DNA of 27,567 nucleotides from an uncultured Bacteroidales bacterium (GCA_902803195.1 CADCOX010000170.1:1-27567); one strand, 5' to 3'; counted from the first letter of the stretch, positions 7,689 to 16,311 are shown. Translations and numbers: made by a program. Notes: generated from the sequence alone by a model not told the origin.

Positions 7689-10115
7689 TTAGAGTCTCTT
7701 GCGAAGCGTCAGGACGTTCTGCCCATTGACGCGCTCGTAGTTGATTGAATCCATCATCTCGCGAACAAGGAAGATGCCCAGCCCGCCTATGGGGCGTTCT
7801 TCTGCTGAGAGGGTTGTGTCGATATCCTCTTTGGCTGTAGGGTCGAAAGGTACACCGTTGTCGGTAATCGTGAATTTCAGTCGGACGTCATTGGCTTGCG
7901 CTTCGATATGGATGTCGCCTTGAGTACCAGCCGGGTAAGCATAACTCATCACGTTGACAACGGCTTCCTCGAGGGCTAAGTTCATCTGCATGGATTTAGA
8001 CATATCAAAGTTCAGAGCCTCGCAGACTTCGTCGACGAACGCCGCCAACTGAGGAATCGTCTGGACATCATTGGTGAGGGTAATCTCGCGTTGCAGACAT
8101 ACGGCGCGCTGCTCCTTGGTATATTGAATGCCGAGCATCGTCAAATCATCGCTCTGCTCAGCGCCGTCGACGAACTGGTGTACAGCCTCCTGCATACGTT
8201 TCAACAAAGCATCCGGATTGTAGTGACCATCGGCCAAAGCTTGGCAAGCTACTTCATGCATGCGTTGCTCACCGAACTGTCCATGGGATGCATCCTCCGC
8301 TTCGGTCACTCCATCAGTATAAAGGAATATGGTCGTTTGCGGCTTCACGTTCATTTCCTGTGCCGTATATTTCCACTCCATCACACCGAGAGGAATGTTC
8401 GAATCGACTTGCATGAAAGCTACCTGTTCGCCTACAATGAGCGGGACATCATGACCGGCATTGCTGCAACGGAGACGCCCTGTCGGAAGGTCAAGTACAC
8501 CTATGAACAAGGTTACGAACATATTCGATTCGTTCTGCTCTGACAGCGTCTCGTTCATCTGGGCCAACACACGCTCAGGTGAAGCTTCGTGGGCAGAAAT
8601 CGTACGGAAAAGTGCTCGCGTCATCACCATCACCAAAGCCGCAGGCACGCCTTTGCCTGAGACGTCTCCGATACAGAAGAAGAGTTTCTCGTCGCGAATA
8701 TAGAAATCGTAAATATCACCGCCCACGGCTTTGGCAGGAGTGAGCTGGCCATAGATTTCCAAGTCATCGCGTTCAGGATATGGTGGGAAGATCTTCGGGA
8801 GCATCGACATCTGGATGCTGCTGGCCACATTCAGTTCACTTTCCATCGATGCCTTCTGTGCCGTTGTCGCCTGCAACTCGTCGACATAGTGCGAGAGCGA
8901 GGTCTGCATATCCGAGAAGGCCTGCCGCAGATGACCAATCTCGTCGTTGTGACGGATGATGGGCAGAGGAACGTCAAAGCGTCCCTTGGCCAACTCATGC
9001 GTAGAATCAGCCAAATCCTTCAAGGGCCTCAGTTCACGATGGATGACGACATACAAGACGATAGACGTCATTAACAACGTGAACAAGAAAATCATCAGCA
9101 TATTATTCCTCAGGTCGTTGGGTCCCTCAAGAATCTTGCTTTCAGGAATGGTGAAGCTGACGGACCACTGCACACGTCCTACTGGGGCAAAGTAAACAAT
9201 GACAGGACCTGAGTTCCAGCCATCTTTATTATATTCACTTAATTCGTCAGCAAAGTCGTCGGCATCCATACCCTCAAATAGGTTAGTGTCCATCGTGTCG
9301 CTGCCACGCTCCCAACGGAGCATACGGCGAATCAGCTCAATCGACTTCTGACCGCCCTTCTTGCGAGCGTGCTCAAAGACGTTAACGCCAAGGATACACG
9401 ACGAATCGGGATGACAGATGAACTGCTGGTCGCGGCTGACTACGCTGACACGCGAATAGGGGTAAGGCTTGGAATCGTCCATGATCTTCTTGACCCAGTT
9501 CAAGTCAATGTCTGCACAAAGAACAGCATAGATGGTACTATCGGGCTCATAGAGAGGTACGGAGTACGTGACCATCGGTCGCTTCGTCGACATGGAGTCA
9601 AGATAAGGTAGGCACCAATAGCCGTGGCGCAATTTATTGGTATAAATCCAGTTGCTATCCGTCTCCAAATAGCAGAAATCATAATCAGGGCCGCCTATCT
9701 CGTCAGTCAAAATATTCTTTCCCCCGAACTCACGGTAGACGGTAGGCGCATAGTAACTACCCTGATTCGGGAAATACTGATCGCGATAGAGCAGTGTCAC
9801 AGCAGAGATATCTGCGTTATGATTGATCAGCCGTTCCAACAGTTGGTAGCATGACTTTTCGTCCTTTGCGAAGACATCAGCATAGCCTGATGCCGTCTCC
9901 ACCGCCGTCTCAACACTCGAAAGGCGGTCGATAATGGTATTGATGGCATTATCCATCGAGCGGCTGGCCTGTCGCTGAACCTCTTCCACCACAACTTTAC
10001 GTACCTGATGTGACTGCCAAAGCGCAAGCAGCAACAGGATGAGCGAACTCGTCAGTAGTGCAATGAACGTAGTCCGAACGGCCACGGACGTATTCAGTCT
10101 CTTACTTAAACTCAT
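7689..10115 (-). CDS. Membrane sensor with dCache, HAMP, SpoIIE-type PP2C phosphatase and RsbW-like HATPase domains
   Basis: 808 residues. Membrane segment at 13-33, dCache-like sensor at about 35-335, second membrane segment at 337-360, HAMP at 360-412 (begins RPLKDLADS), PP2C at about 425-666 with AVGGDIYDFY, CIGDVSGKG and QSDDLTML, and HATPase at about 675-808 with LALEEAVVN and PIGGLG. From about residue 423 it is very similar to the downstream paralogue, while the sensor halves are different, so the two probably read different signals and act on the same STAS protein. All catalytic motifs are intact. It is the first gene of the minus-strand cluster, with a -7 element 31 bases ahead of the start; the next gene follows after 105 bases. 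Confidence 0.92.
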   Translation of the reverse strand: MSLSKRLNTSVAVRTTFIALLTSSLILLLLALWQSHQVRKVVVEEVQRQASRSMDNAINTIIDRLSSVETAVETASGYADVFAKDEKSCYQLLERLINHNADISAVTLLYRDQYFPNQGSYYAPTVYREFGGKNILTDEIGGPDYDFCYLETDSNWIYTNKLRHGYWCLPYLDSMSTKRPMVTYSVPLYEPDSTIYAVLCADIDLNWVKKIMDDSKPYPYSRVSVVSRDQQFICHPDSSCILGVNVFEHARKKGGQKSIELIRRMLRWERGSDTMDTNLFEGMDADDFADELSEYNKDGWNSGPVIVYFAPVGRVQWSVSFTIPESKILEGPNDLRNNMLMIFLFTLLMTSIVLYVVIHRELRPLKDLADSTHELAKGRFDVPLPIIRHNDEIGHLRQAFSDMQTSLSHYVDELQATTAQKASMESELNVASSIQMSMLPKIFPPYPERDDLEIYGQLTPAKAVGGDIYDFYIRDEKLFFCIGDVSGKGVPAALVMVMTRALFRTISAHEASPERVLAQMNETLSEQNESNMFVTLFIGVLDLPTGRLRCSNAGHDVPLIVGEQVAFMQVDSNIPLGVMEWKYTAQEMNVKPQTTIFLYTDGVTEAEDASHGQFGEQRMHEVACQALADGHYNPDALLKRMQEAVHQFVDGAEQSDDLTMLGIQYTKEQRAVCLQREITLTNDVQTIPQLAAFVDEVCEALNFDMSKSMQMNLALEEAVVNVMSYAYPAGTQGDIHIEAQANDVRLKFTITDNGVPFDPTAKEDIDTTLSAEERPIGGLGIFLVREMMDSINYERVNGQNVLTLRKRL

Positions 10116-10145
10116 TTCAGGGCGTTATTCTTTTCTTTTACGGCA

Positions 10146-10153
10146 CAAAGATA
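10146..10153 (-). promoter_or_regulatory. Bacteroidetes -7 promoter element for the sensor/STAS cluster
   Basis: On the minus strand TATCTTTG matches TAnnTTTG exactly. It lies about 30 bases upstream of the 808-residue sensor start. A TTG that could serve the -33 region lies around 10170-10172. Confidence 0.6.
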
Positions 10154-10270
10154 CAAAGAATCTCCGAACCAACCTCTCTTTTTCATTCTTTTTAGTATTT
10201 CTCTCGCTCAAGACTCAATCAATAATCCTTTCTTGATGCCCTTCTTGCCAGGATGCCATCACCTATAGTC

Positions 10271-11551
10271 CTATTTCCGTAGCCTTGCATAAGGCTCACC
10301 CATGAGCGTGAGGTCGCCATTGTGGACAATCTCTACGTCGACACCGCGCTGGAAAATCATGATAATGTCCGAGCCGCCGAACTGGAAGAAACCCATCTCG
10401 TCGCCTCGCTTGAGGCGTTGGCCGACATGCAGTTCAGGTATCCAGTTAACGCTACAGATCTGCGACATACCAACGGGCAGCATCGCTACCAGACCGTAAT
10501 CATCGGTCTCAATAATAGCGCAGGCACGCGTCTCAACCATTTGGAAGCCAAGATCGTTGATGTAGTAATAGAGTTTCTGTTCGTTGTCCCAAAGCGTATA
10601 GCCGCCACCTGCTGCCACACCAGGGATGCGGCGCAACTCGCGTAGCACGCCGTCGACAGGCGCATGGTAACGATGGTAGCAGTTGACATCGAGGAAGGTG
10701 TGCGTGAGCGTACCGCCAGCGAAAGCATCTTTGTATTGCGAGTCACTGCCGATGAGCTGCTCGATGTCTGAGAGTCGTGCTGTCTTCACCTGTACGTCAG
10801 CAGGATAGATGAGTTGATTGTCGCTGCCAATGGCCCAAAGGCCTTTCGGATAAGAATCGGCAGGCGAGACCACTTCGGTATCGGCTATCGGTCGGACGTC
10901 AGGCGATACCAGTGAGCGAGCAAAGAACTCATTGTAGGTGCGCCATTGATTAGTTTCGCCATACCAACCCTCGGTAAAGCCCCAGTCGGGATCATTGAGT
11001 ACCCTATTAAAATAGGTGTCGTTCCAGCTTTCCTCGGTGTCGAGGAAACTGCCCCACGACTGAGAGTAGGTGGTCAACCAAGAAGCGAAAGGCTCCACGA
11101 ACTCTACCGTAGGATAGTAGAAACCGCGGTCGCGCAGCTCGTCAAGCGGTTGATCTACAACAAACCAGAAGTATCCAATGCCCTGATCCGTGCGACCATA
11201 GAGCGAGCGTCCGTAGTCGTTTGGCGCCATCGTCGGCATCACATCCCACGGCAACTGACGTACGTTCCAGTCAATGAAGTCGTAGAACTCTTCGAGCGTC
11301 TGCGCAGGGTTGAACGCACGATCGGGATTGATGGCAGCCGCCTGGGCAATAGCGTGCTCGAGCAGGCTCTTCACCTCACTGTTCGTTGCACAGATGTTCA
11401 TCAGCGCCCGTGTTGCCTCTGAATGCCGGTCCTCAACGGGAACAATGATTTCATCATCGTCAGTACAAGCCACAAAGCCGCAACTTCCGAGCAAGCACAA
11501 GACGAGAATCCATAATATGTTGAATTTCTTCATTTTCGAATCAAATAGCAT
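10271..11551 (-). CDS. Phosphatidylserine decarboxylase-like lipoprotein (pyruvoyl enzyme fold)
   Basis: 426 residues. The signal peptide has two possible lipidation sites, Cys24 (LGSC) and Cys29 (FVAC); Cys29 is followed by TDDDE, which resembles the acidic surface-export signal of Bacteroidetes lipoproteins. Residues 45-105 resemble the N-terminal extension seen in some decarboxylases of this superfamily. The catalytic part has FFARSL (209-214), VSPAD (Asp232), CYHRYHAPVDG (291-301) and FGGS (Ser394). In phosphatidylserine decarboxylases a Gly-Ser bond here is cleaved and the Ser becomes the pyruvoyl group; the Asp-His-Ser set for self-cleavage is present. It therefore looks active, but outside the cytoplasm, so the substrate may be an amino acid or another amine precursor. 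Start 11551 is preceded by TAGGAG; Met7 is the alternative. The upstream gene ends 53 bases away. Confidence 0.8.
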   Translation of the reverse strand: MLFDSKMKKFNILWILVLCLLGSCGFVACTDDDEIIVPVEDRHSEATRALMNICATNSEVKSLLEHAIAQAAAINPDRAFNPAQTLEEFYDFIDWNVRQLPWDVMPTMAPNDYGRSLYGRTDQGIGYFWFVVDQPLDELRDRGFYYPTVEFVEPFASWLTTYSQSWGSFLDTEESWNDTYFNRVLNDPDWGFTEGWYGETNQWRTYNEFFARSLVSPDVRPIADTEVVSPADSYPKGLWAIGSDNQLIYPADVQVKTARLSDIEQLIGSDSQYKDAFAGGTLTHTFLDVNCYHRYHAPVDGVLRELRRIPGVAAGGGYTLWDNEQKLYYYINDLGFQMVETRACAIIETDDYGLVAMLPVGMSQICSVNWIPELHVGQRLKRGDEMGFFQFGGSDIIMIFQRGVDVEIVHNGDLTLMGEPYARLRK

Positions 11552-11604
11552 TTAACTCCTACCTAATAATTGTCGATCGTCAATCTCAAGTTTACCTTTA
11601 CCAC

Positions 11605-12327
11605 TTAGTTCTTCAACCCCCAACTCAAGCCCGCCACAAAATATGCATTCCGAGCCTCGGGGTTAGCGGTCAGTTGCGCAAAAGCGTCCAGCGAGAACTT
11701 CTCAGAGAAACGAACCTCTTTCGTTGCTCTCAGACTGATGTTGGTTACTGTAAAATTAGGGGCCCCATAGTAGTCGGTTGCCCAGGGCACTACGCCGACC
11801 GTAGCCTGCCAGTCGCAGGTCACGAAATGGAAAGGCGCCGCCAATTCTAAATAGGAAGAGTAAGCCCTATGCCCGCTCTTGTTCAATCCGTCGGCTCCGG
11901 CGAAGATGGTCTGCCAAGAGGCGCTGAGCACGCCGAAGTCATAGCCCACGAAAGCCTCGAAGACATGGCTTGTGTGATGCGCTTTGTAACGGAAATACTG
12001 AGGGCAAGGGTCGGTGCACCAATAATCGATGACGCCCACACTCAGGCCGCCCGTCGAGTAGTTTCCGATGAGGTCTATCTCGCGAGCATCGTCCTTATCG
12101 ACGAAGCCCACGCTCCCCCATGCCATAAGGCTCAGTCCCTTCCACTCTACGCCCAGCGTAGGTTGTATGCTTGCGCTACCCAGTTTCAGTCCACGCCAAA
12201 CATATTCGCTGACGATATCTGAACTCAAGACCAGCGAGGCTCGCTCTCGCTCTTGCTCTTGTTCCTGCGCCATCGCCGGGCATCCGAGTCCCAGCAAGAA
12301 GGCGAATATCAATAGTTTGTTTCTCAT
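11605..12327 (-). CDS. Putative outer-membrane beta-barrel protein, TorF/Gcw_chp-like
   Basis: 240 residues starting MRNKLLIFAFLLGLG with a signal peptide cut after AMA. The mature protein opens with SDIVSEYVWRGLKLG, a pattern like the start of TorF/Gcw_chp family proteins, and continues as alternating polar/hydrophobic strands with many aromatic residues, ending in an aromatic strand (SWGLKN). This suggests a small barrel in the outer membrane. The open frame extends upstream to 12387, but the signal peptide fixes 12327. It is 53 bases ahead of the decarboxylase-like lipoprotein gene on the same strand and may be cotranscribed. The family assignment rests on the N-terminal pattern and overall strand character only; transport substrate unknown. 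Confidence 0.6.
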   Translation of the reverse strand: MRNKLLIFAFLLGLGCPAMAQEQEQERERASLVLSSDIVSEYVWRGLKLGSASIQPTLGVEWKGLSLMAWGSVGFVDKDDAREIDLIGNYSTGGLSVGVIDYWCTDPCPQYFRYKAHHTSHVFEAFVGYDFGVLSASWQTIFAGADGLNKSGHRAYSSYLELAAPFHFVTCDWQATVGVVPWATDYYGAPNFTVTNISLRATKEVRFSEKFSLDAFAQLTANPEARNAYFVAGLSWGLKN

Positions 12328-12334
12328 TGCGCTG

Positions 12335-12342
12335 CAAAAGTA
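12335..12342 (-). promoter_or_regulatory. Possible -7 element for the barrel/decarboxylase pair
   Basis: The minus strand reads TACTTTTG, a TAnnTTTG match, only 8 bases before the start codon, so a transcript from it would be almost leaderless. No good -33 element was found; it may be chance. Confidence 0.3.
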
Positions 12343-12469
12343 CAAAGAATTTGAAAAAACGACGATGATTTGAATGCTAAAAACCACTTTTTAACGCTCA
12401 TTTTCTGCTTTTCACTTTATGCTTTTCATTTTTTCAATCCCCTTTTCTCTTTTTTACGTCAATAATGAT

Positions 12470-12477
12470 TATCTTTG
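12470..12477 (+). promoter_or_regulatory. Bacteroidetes -7 promoter element for the DUF5009/symporter pair
   Basis: TATCTTTG matches TAnnTTTG and lies about 95 bases upstream of ATG 12574. The leader contains three short ACCATAA-type repeats just before the start codon (12540-12570). No strong -33 element or Shine-Dalgarno site is visible. Confidence 0.6.
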
Positions 12478-12573
12478 CACCACGAAAGTTCATGTACAGC
12501 TCAGAGCAAAAGAAGCTACATTCTGACGATTCGACAATCAACCATAAGCCCTCAACCATAAACCATAAAACCT

Positions 12574-13671
12574 ATGCGTCTACAATCCTTGGATGCCCTG
12601 CGGGGTTTCGACATGTTTTTCATTATGGGAGGAGCCGGTCTGCTGGCTGCCCTCGCCCAGTGGGCTCCTTGCGGCTTTACCGAGGCTCTGGCACAGCAGA
12701 TGGATCACGTGGAGTGGCACGGTCTGGCGCACCACGACACTATCTTCCCTTTGTTCCTGTTCATCGCAGGCATCTCCTTCCCGTTCTCCCTTGCCAAGCA
12801 ACGCGCTGGAGGTAAGAGCGAGAGCGCCATCCACTGGAAAGTGATCCGTCGCGGACTCACGCTGGTGATCTTGGGCATTCTGTACAATGGGTTGCTTGAA
12901 CACTGGAATTTCAGCGAAGCCCGATATGCCAGCGTGCTCGGGCGCATCGGACTGGCTTGGATGTTTGCAGCCCTCATCTACCTGCATAGCGGCTGGCGCT
13001 CGCGTTCGTTCATTACAGCTGCCATACTTATAGGCTACTACCTCCTGGTGCGTTTCATCCCAGCTCCCGATGGCGGCGGAGCCGACGTATTCAGTGCTCA
13101 AGGCTCTATAGTAGGTTACATTGACCGCATCCTTTTGCCCGGCAAAATCTATTATGGCAACATAGACCCCGAAGGCATACTCGGCACTCTGCCAGCTATT
13201 GCCACGGCCTTGCTTGGAATGTTTACGGGCGAGTGGGTGAAGCTCGAGCGCCCCGGCCTCACGCCCGGCAAGAAAGCCGCATGGATGGTAGTTGCCGGCA
13301 TTGCGATGCTCGCTTTGGGTCTGCTATGGCATCTCGATTTCCCCATCAACAAGAAGATGTGGACGAGTTCGTTCGTTCTCGTCGTAGGCGCTTACTCCTT
13401 ACTCATGTTCGCCTTGTTCTACTGGCTTATCGACGTCCGCGGTTGGCGACGCTGGACGCTCTTTTTCACCGTAATCGGCATGAACCCCATCACCATCTAT
13501 CTCGGTCAGAAATTCATCAATTTCCATTATACCTCCGAGAAGTTCACGAGCGGCCTCATCGCTTTGTTCCCCGAGCAGTGCCAGCCCTTCTTCACCTCCG
13601 CAGCCTATATTGCTATCTGCTGGCTCTTCCTCTATTTCCTCTACCGCCAACGCATTTTCCTGAAAGTGTAA
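12574..13671 (+). CDS. DUF5009 / heparan-alpha-glucosaminide N-acetyltransferase-like membrane protein
   Basis: 365 residues with about nine to ten hydrophobic segments. It opens with LDALRGFDMFFIMGG, the typical start of the NagX/HGSNAT-like and DUF5009 group of membrane acyltransferases. These proteins are thought to use acyl donors across the inner membrane to modify amino sugars; HGSNAT acetylates glucosamine ends of heparan sulfate. A conserved His lies in the region EWHGLAHHDTIFP (about residues 48-60), between the first membrane segments as in the family. The substrate here is not known. The symporter gene begins 15 bases after the stop, so the two are probably one transcript from the promoter at 12470-12477. 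There is no sign of truncation. Confidence 0.85.
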   Translation: MRLQSLDALRGFDMFFIMGGAGLLAALAQWAPCGFTEALAQQMDHVEWHGLAHHDTIFPLFLFIAGISFPFSLAKQRAGGKSESAIHWKVIRRGLTLVILGILYNGLLEHWNFSEARYASVLGRIGLAWMFAALIYLHSGWRSRSFITAAILIGYYLLVRFIPAPDGGGADVFSAQGSIVGYIDRILLPGKIYYGNIDPEGILGTLPAIATALLGMFTGEWVKLERPGLTPGKKAAWMVVAGIAMLALGLLWHLDFPINKKMWTSSFVLVVGAYSLLMFALFYWLIDVRGWRRWTLFFTVIGMNPITIYLGQKFINFHYTSEKFTSGLIALFPEQCQPFFTSAAYIAICWLFLYFLYRQRIFLKV

Positions 13672-13686
13672 ACGCATAACCATCAG

Positions 13687-15153
13687 ATGACGATGACCGA
13701 CTTTCTCGCCTTCCTTGGCGATGCCCTTTGGGGGTACATCTTGATTGCCGTTCTCATCGGCTGCGGCTTGTGGTTCACGTGGCGTACACGTTTCGTCCAA
13801 TTCCGCATGATAGGCGAGATGATGCGTTTGCTCACCGACAGCATCGCTCCTTCTGAACGTCAGCACAAGCATGTCTCCTCGTTTCAGGCGTTTGCCGTCT
13901 CCGTGGCCACACGCGTAGGCACAGGCAATCTCGCAGGTGTGGCCACCGCCATTGCCGTGGGCGGACCGGGAGCTGTGTTTTGGATGTGGATGATAGCCCT
14001 TGTAGGCGCCGCCACGGCGTTTGTCGAATCGACGCTCGGACAGTTGTTCAAGCAGCGCCATGCCGACTCGTTCATCGGCGGACCAGCCTATTATATTCTC
14101 AAAGGCTTGCACTCGCACTGGCTGTCGACATTGTTTGCCGTGCTCATCACCATCACCTTCGGTCTTTCCTACAACTCCATCCAGAGCAACACCATCTGCG
14201 GTGCCATGCACGAAGCCTTCGGATGGTCGCCACTGTGGGTGGGCATCGTGCTGACTGCCGTGGCACTCGTCATCGTGTTCGGTGGCATTCAACGCATTGC
14301 CCGCGTCAGCGCCGTGCTCGTGCCCGTGATGGCCATCGGCTATTTCGTGCTGGCGGTGGTGATTATCGCCATGAACGTGGAGCACATCCCGCACGTGCTG
14401 AAAGTCATCGTTTCAGATGCTTTCGGCGTTCATCAGGTGGCAGGCGGCGGACTCGGTGCTACGATTATGATTGGCATCAAACGCGGCCTGTTCTCCAACG
14501 AGGCGGGCGAAGGAAGTGCACCCAATGTGGCCGCCACCGCCGCCGTGTCGCACCCCGTGAAACAAGGATTGATTCAAAGCCTCGGTGTCTTCACCGATAC
14601 GCTCCTCGTGTGCTCCTGCACCGCCTTCATCATCCTCATTAGCGGCCTTTACACCACGCCCGAACTCAATGGCATAGCGCTCACGCAGGCAGCCTTGCAG
14701 CTGGAAGTGGGCTCGTGGGGAACGCTCTTTGTGGCCGTGGCCATCCTGCTCTTCGCTTTCTCCAGCATTATCGGCAATTATTATTACGGCGAGGCCAATG
14801 TGCGCTTCCTCATCCAACATTCTTCAAGTGGGAAGCAAGCAGGCCCGGGCGCCCATGCGTCCTTTATCGCCCGTCATTCCTCATCCATCATGACCGTCTA
14901 CCGCCTCTGCTCCGGCGGCCTGTTCGTGCTCATCGGCGCCATGGCCACCCTCGAGTTCGTGTGGAGCCTCGGTGACCTCTGCATGGCGCTGCTCACGGCC
15001 TGCAACCTCGTGGCCATCATCGCTCTCGGCCGCTACGCCTTTCGCCTGCTCGACGACTATCGCGAACAGAAACGCCGCGGCATTCACGAACCCGTTTTCC
15101 ACCGCCATCAGTTGCCCGAAATTGAAGCCGACATCGACTGCTGGGACGAGTGA
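13687..15153 (+). CDS. Alanine/glycine:cation symporter family protein (AGCS)
   Basis: 488 residues with around ten to eleven membrane segments, in the family's normal length range. The AGCS family takes up alanine, glycine or related small amino acids together with sodium (or protons) at the inner membrane. Family marks are the N-terminal GLWFTWRTRFVQFRM region, VGTGNLAGVATAIAVGGPGA, and the conserved stretch GLFSNEAGEGSAPNVAA followed by a His-Pro. Start ATG 13687 is followed by another ATG at 13693; either could be used. It is preceded 15 bases upstream by the DUF5009 gene and followed by a clear terminator, so it ends this operon. The exact amino acid cannot be told from sequence. Confidence 0.93.
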   Translation: MTMTDFLAFLGDALWGYILIAVLIGCGLWFTWRTRFVQFRMIGEMMRLLTDSIAPSERQHKHVSSFQAFAVSVATRVGTGNLAGVATAIAVGGPGAVFWMWMIALVGAATAFVESTLGQLFKQRHADSFIGGPAYYILKGLHSHWLSTLFAVLITITFGLSYNSIQSNTICGAMHEAFGWSPLWVGIVLTAVALVIVFGGIQRIARVSAVLVPVMAIGYFVLAVVIIAMNVEHIPHVLKVIVSDAFGVHQVAGGGLGATIMIGIKRGLFSNEAGEGSAPNVAATAAVSHPVKQGLIQSLGVFTDTLLVCSCTAFIILISGLYTTPELNGIALTQAALQLEVGSWGTLFVAVAILLFAFSSIIGNYYYGEANVRFLIQHSSSGKQAGPGAHASFIARHSSSIMTVYRLCSGGLFVLIGAMATLEFVWSLGDLCMALLTACNLVAIIALGRYAFRLLDDYREQKRRGIHEPVFHRHQLPEIEADIDCWDE

Positions 15154-15168
15154 AGCAGACACAGAAAA

Positions 15169-15213
15169 CCCCAAGAACCGGCAATTCGGAACTTGGGGAT
15201 TCTTGTTTTTTTA
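15169..15213 (+). terminator. Intrinsic terminator after the AGCS symporter
   Basis: CCCCAAG (15169-15175) pairs with CTTGGGG (15192-15198), with an inner CCG/CGG pair (15178-15180 / 15187-15189), followed by CTTGTTTTTTT. This is a standard strong terminator on the plus strand. Confidence 0.9.
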
Positions 15214-15236
15214 TGAGCAATGATATAGCATTTGGC

Positions 15237-15445
15237 ACAAAGCCCTGTAAGGGCGTATGATTTTAGGCAGGTGGTGGAGCGAAACGGAACCCCTGCTACA
15301 CGCCATCCAAAAACAAAGCCCTGTAGGGGCGGCAGAACTATTGCTCCGTCGTACCTACGGCACTTAATATACATCGTATCCAATGACAGGGGTTTTCGCT
15401 TCGCTTCACCCCTGCCGAAATTCCATCGCCCCACTGGGGCTTAAC
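15237..15445. repeat. Cluster of short palindromes, REP/BIME-like
   Basis: Between two convergent genes there are four small hairpins: GCCCTgtaaAGGGC type at 15242-15254, GCCCTGTAGGGGC at 15318-15330, CAGGGGT/ACCCCTG at 15387-15393 and 15408-15414, and GCCCCactGGGGC at 15428-15440. The first and second share the prefix CAAAGCCCTGTA. Similar GCCCTG(N)GGGC palindromes are common intergenic elements in Bacteroidetes genomes, some linked to REP-associated (Y1) transposases; no such transposase is in this window. Confidence 0.55.
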
Positions 15446-15450
15446 CATAG

Positions 15451-15487
15451 TTCGGACATCCTAAACAGGGTGTCCGAAACTCTTTTT
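15451..15487 (+). terminator. Terminator-like hairpin
   Basis: CGGACA (15453-15458) pairs with TGTCCG (15471-15476), flanked by near-matching AGTT and AAACT, then TCTTTTT. It points along the plus strand although the adjacent gene on the right is on the minus strand, so it may act as a second stop for the symporter transcript or be part of the palindrome cluster. Confidence 0.45.
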
Positions 15488-15517
15488 ATGAATTGTCAAA
15501 CATGCAAAGCGTGTCCG

Positions 15518-16162
15518 TTAATTCATGTATTTCTCGGCATCCTTCAATGCTTCGTCCAAGTTCTTCTGCAGTCCTTCGGCGAACGACACACACACATGGC
15601 TGTTCTTCTCCCTGTTGAACAACGACATATAACAGGCCTCGAAACGGTCGTTGAGCAGGTAACCCCACTCAATGTTGTCGCCAGCCTCGAGCAACTGCTG
15701 TAAAGGTATTTCCTCCAAGGCTTGTTCGCGCGTCTTGACGTCAAGGTTGCTGCCGAAACCGCGCACCGCCTTGCCATCCTGTGACAGCTTTTGCGTCACG
15801 CCGTAGATCTTGGCGACATAAGCCTTCCACTCGTCGGGGGTGATCTGTGAGCCGTCCTTCTTCTTGTATACGGCCTTTGCGTTGTTGACACCGTTGCCCT
15901 CAAAGCGGTTATAACCTTCTACCATTTCCTCGAAATCGAAGTCAGGCTGAATATCGGCCAGCTTCACCTTGCCGCCATAGCGCTTGACAATAGTGGCCTC
16001 GAACTTCTCAACGCCGGTCATCTCGGAGAAATCCTTCTCCACCTGCTCCAGCTTTTCGTCCACCTTCTCATCGCCGGTCACGACCTCGGCTTTCTTCTTG
16101 CCACAAGCCACGAAAGCTACGAGGCCCACGCAGCACAAAAGGAATAAATGAATGCGTTTCAT
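15518..16162 (-). CDS. Small lipoprotein of unknown function
   Basis: 214 residues starting MKRIHLFLLC, with lipobox FVAC (lipidated Cys20) followed by GKKK. The mature part is rich in Lys and Glu with a charged helical stretch (residues 30-55). I recognise no enzyme motif and no known family. It appears to be a single-gene transcript: a good promoter pair lies 150-180 bases upstream, and the neighbours to the left are convergent. The three lysines after the cysteine, rather than acidic residues, do not suggest surface export. Confidence 0.8.
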   Translation of the reverse strand: MKRIHLFLLCCVGLVAFVACGKKKAEVVTGDEKVDEKLEQVEKDFSEMTGVEKFEATIVKRYGGKVKLADIQPDFDFEEMVEGYNRFEGNGVNNAKAVYKKKDGSQITPDEWKAYVAKIYGVTQKLSQDGKAVRGFGSNLDVKTREQALEEIPLQQLLEAGDNIEWGYLLNDRFEACYMSLFNREKNSHVCVSFAEGLQKNLDEALKDAEKYMN

Positions 16163-16311
16163 AAAGGATTAAGTTTTTTAAAAGTTTGAAATGTAAGTTG
16201 AAAGAATAGTCTGGTTCTCTTGTTTGCTCAAAGTATTGACAACGTGTCAAAGGGTTGACGAAAGCGACGGGATATTTGCTATTTGTCGTTTCTATTGGAA
16301 ATTATCCGCTG

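Noticed and set aside
10205..10270. Terminator after the decarboxylase-like gene
   Set aside because: The GATGCC copies there are direct, not inverted, repeats and no T-rich end follows on the minus strand.
13399..14394. Minus-strand open frame of 331 residues, His- and Glu-rich
   Set aside because: It is antisense to the DUF5009 and AGCS genes, spans their junction, and has the biased composition of a shadow frame.
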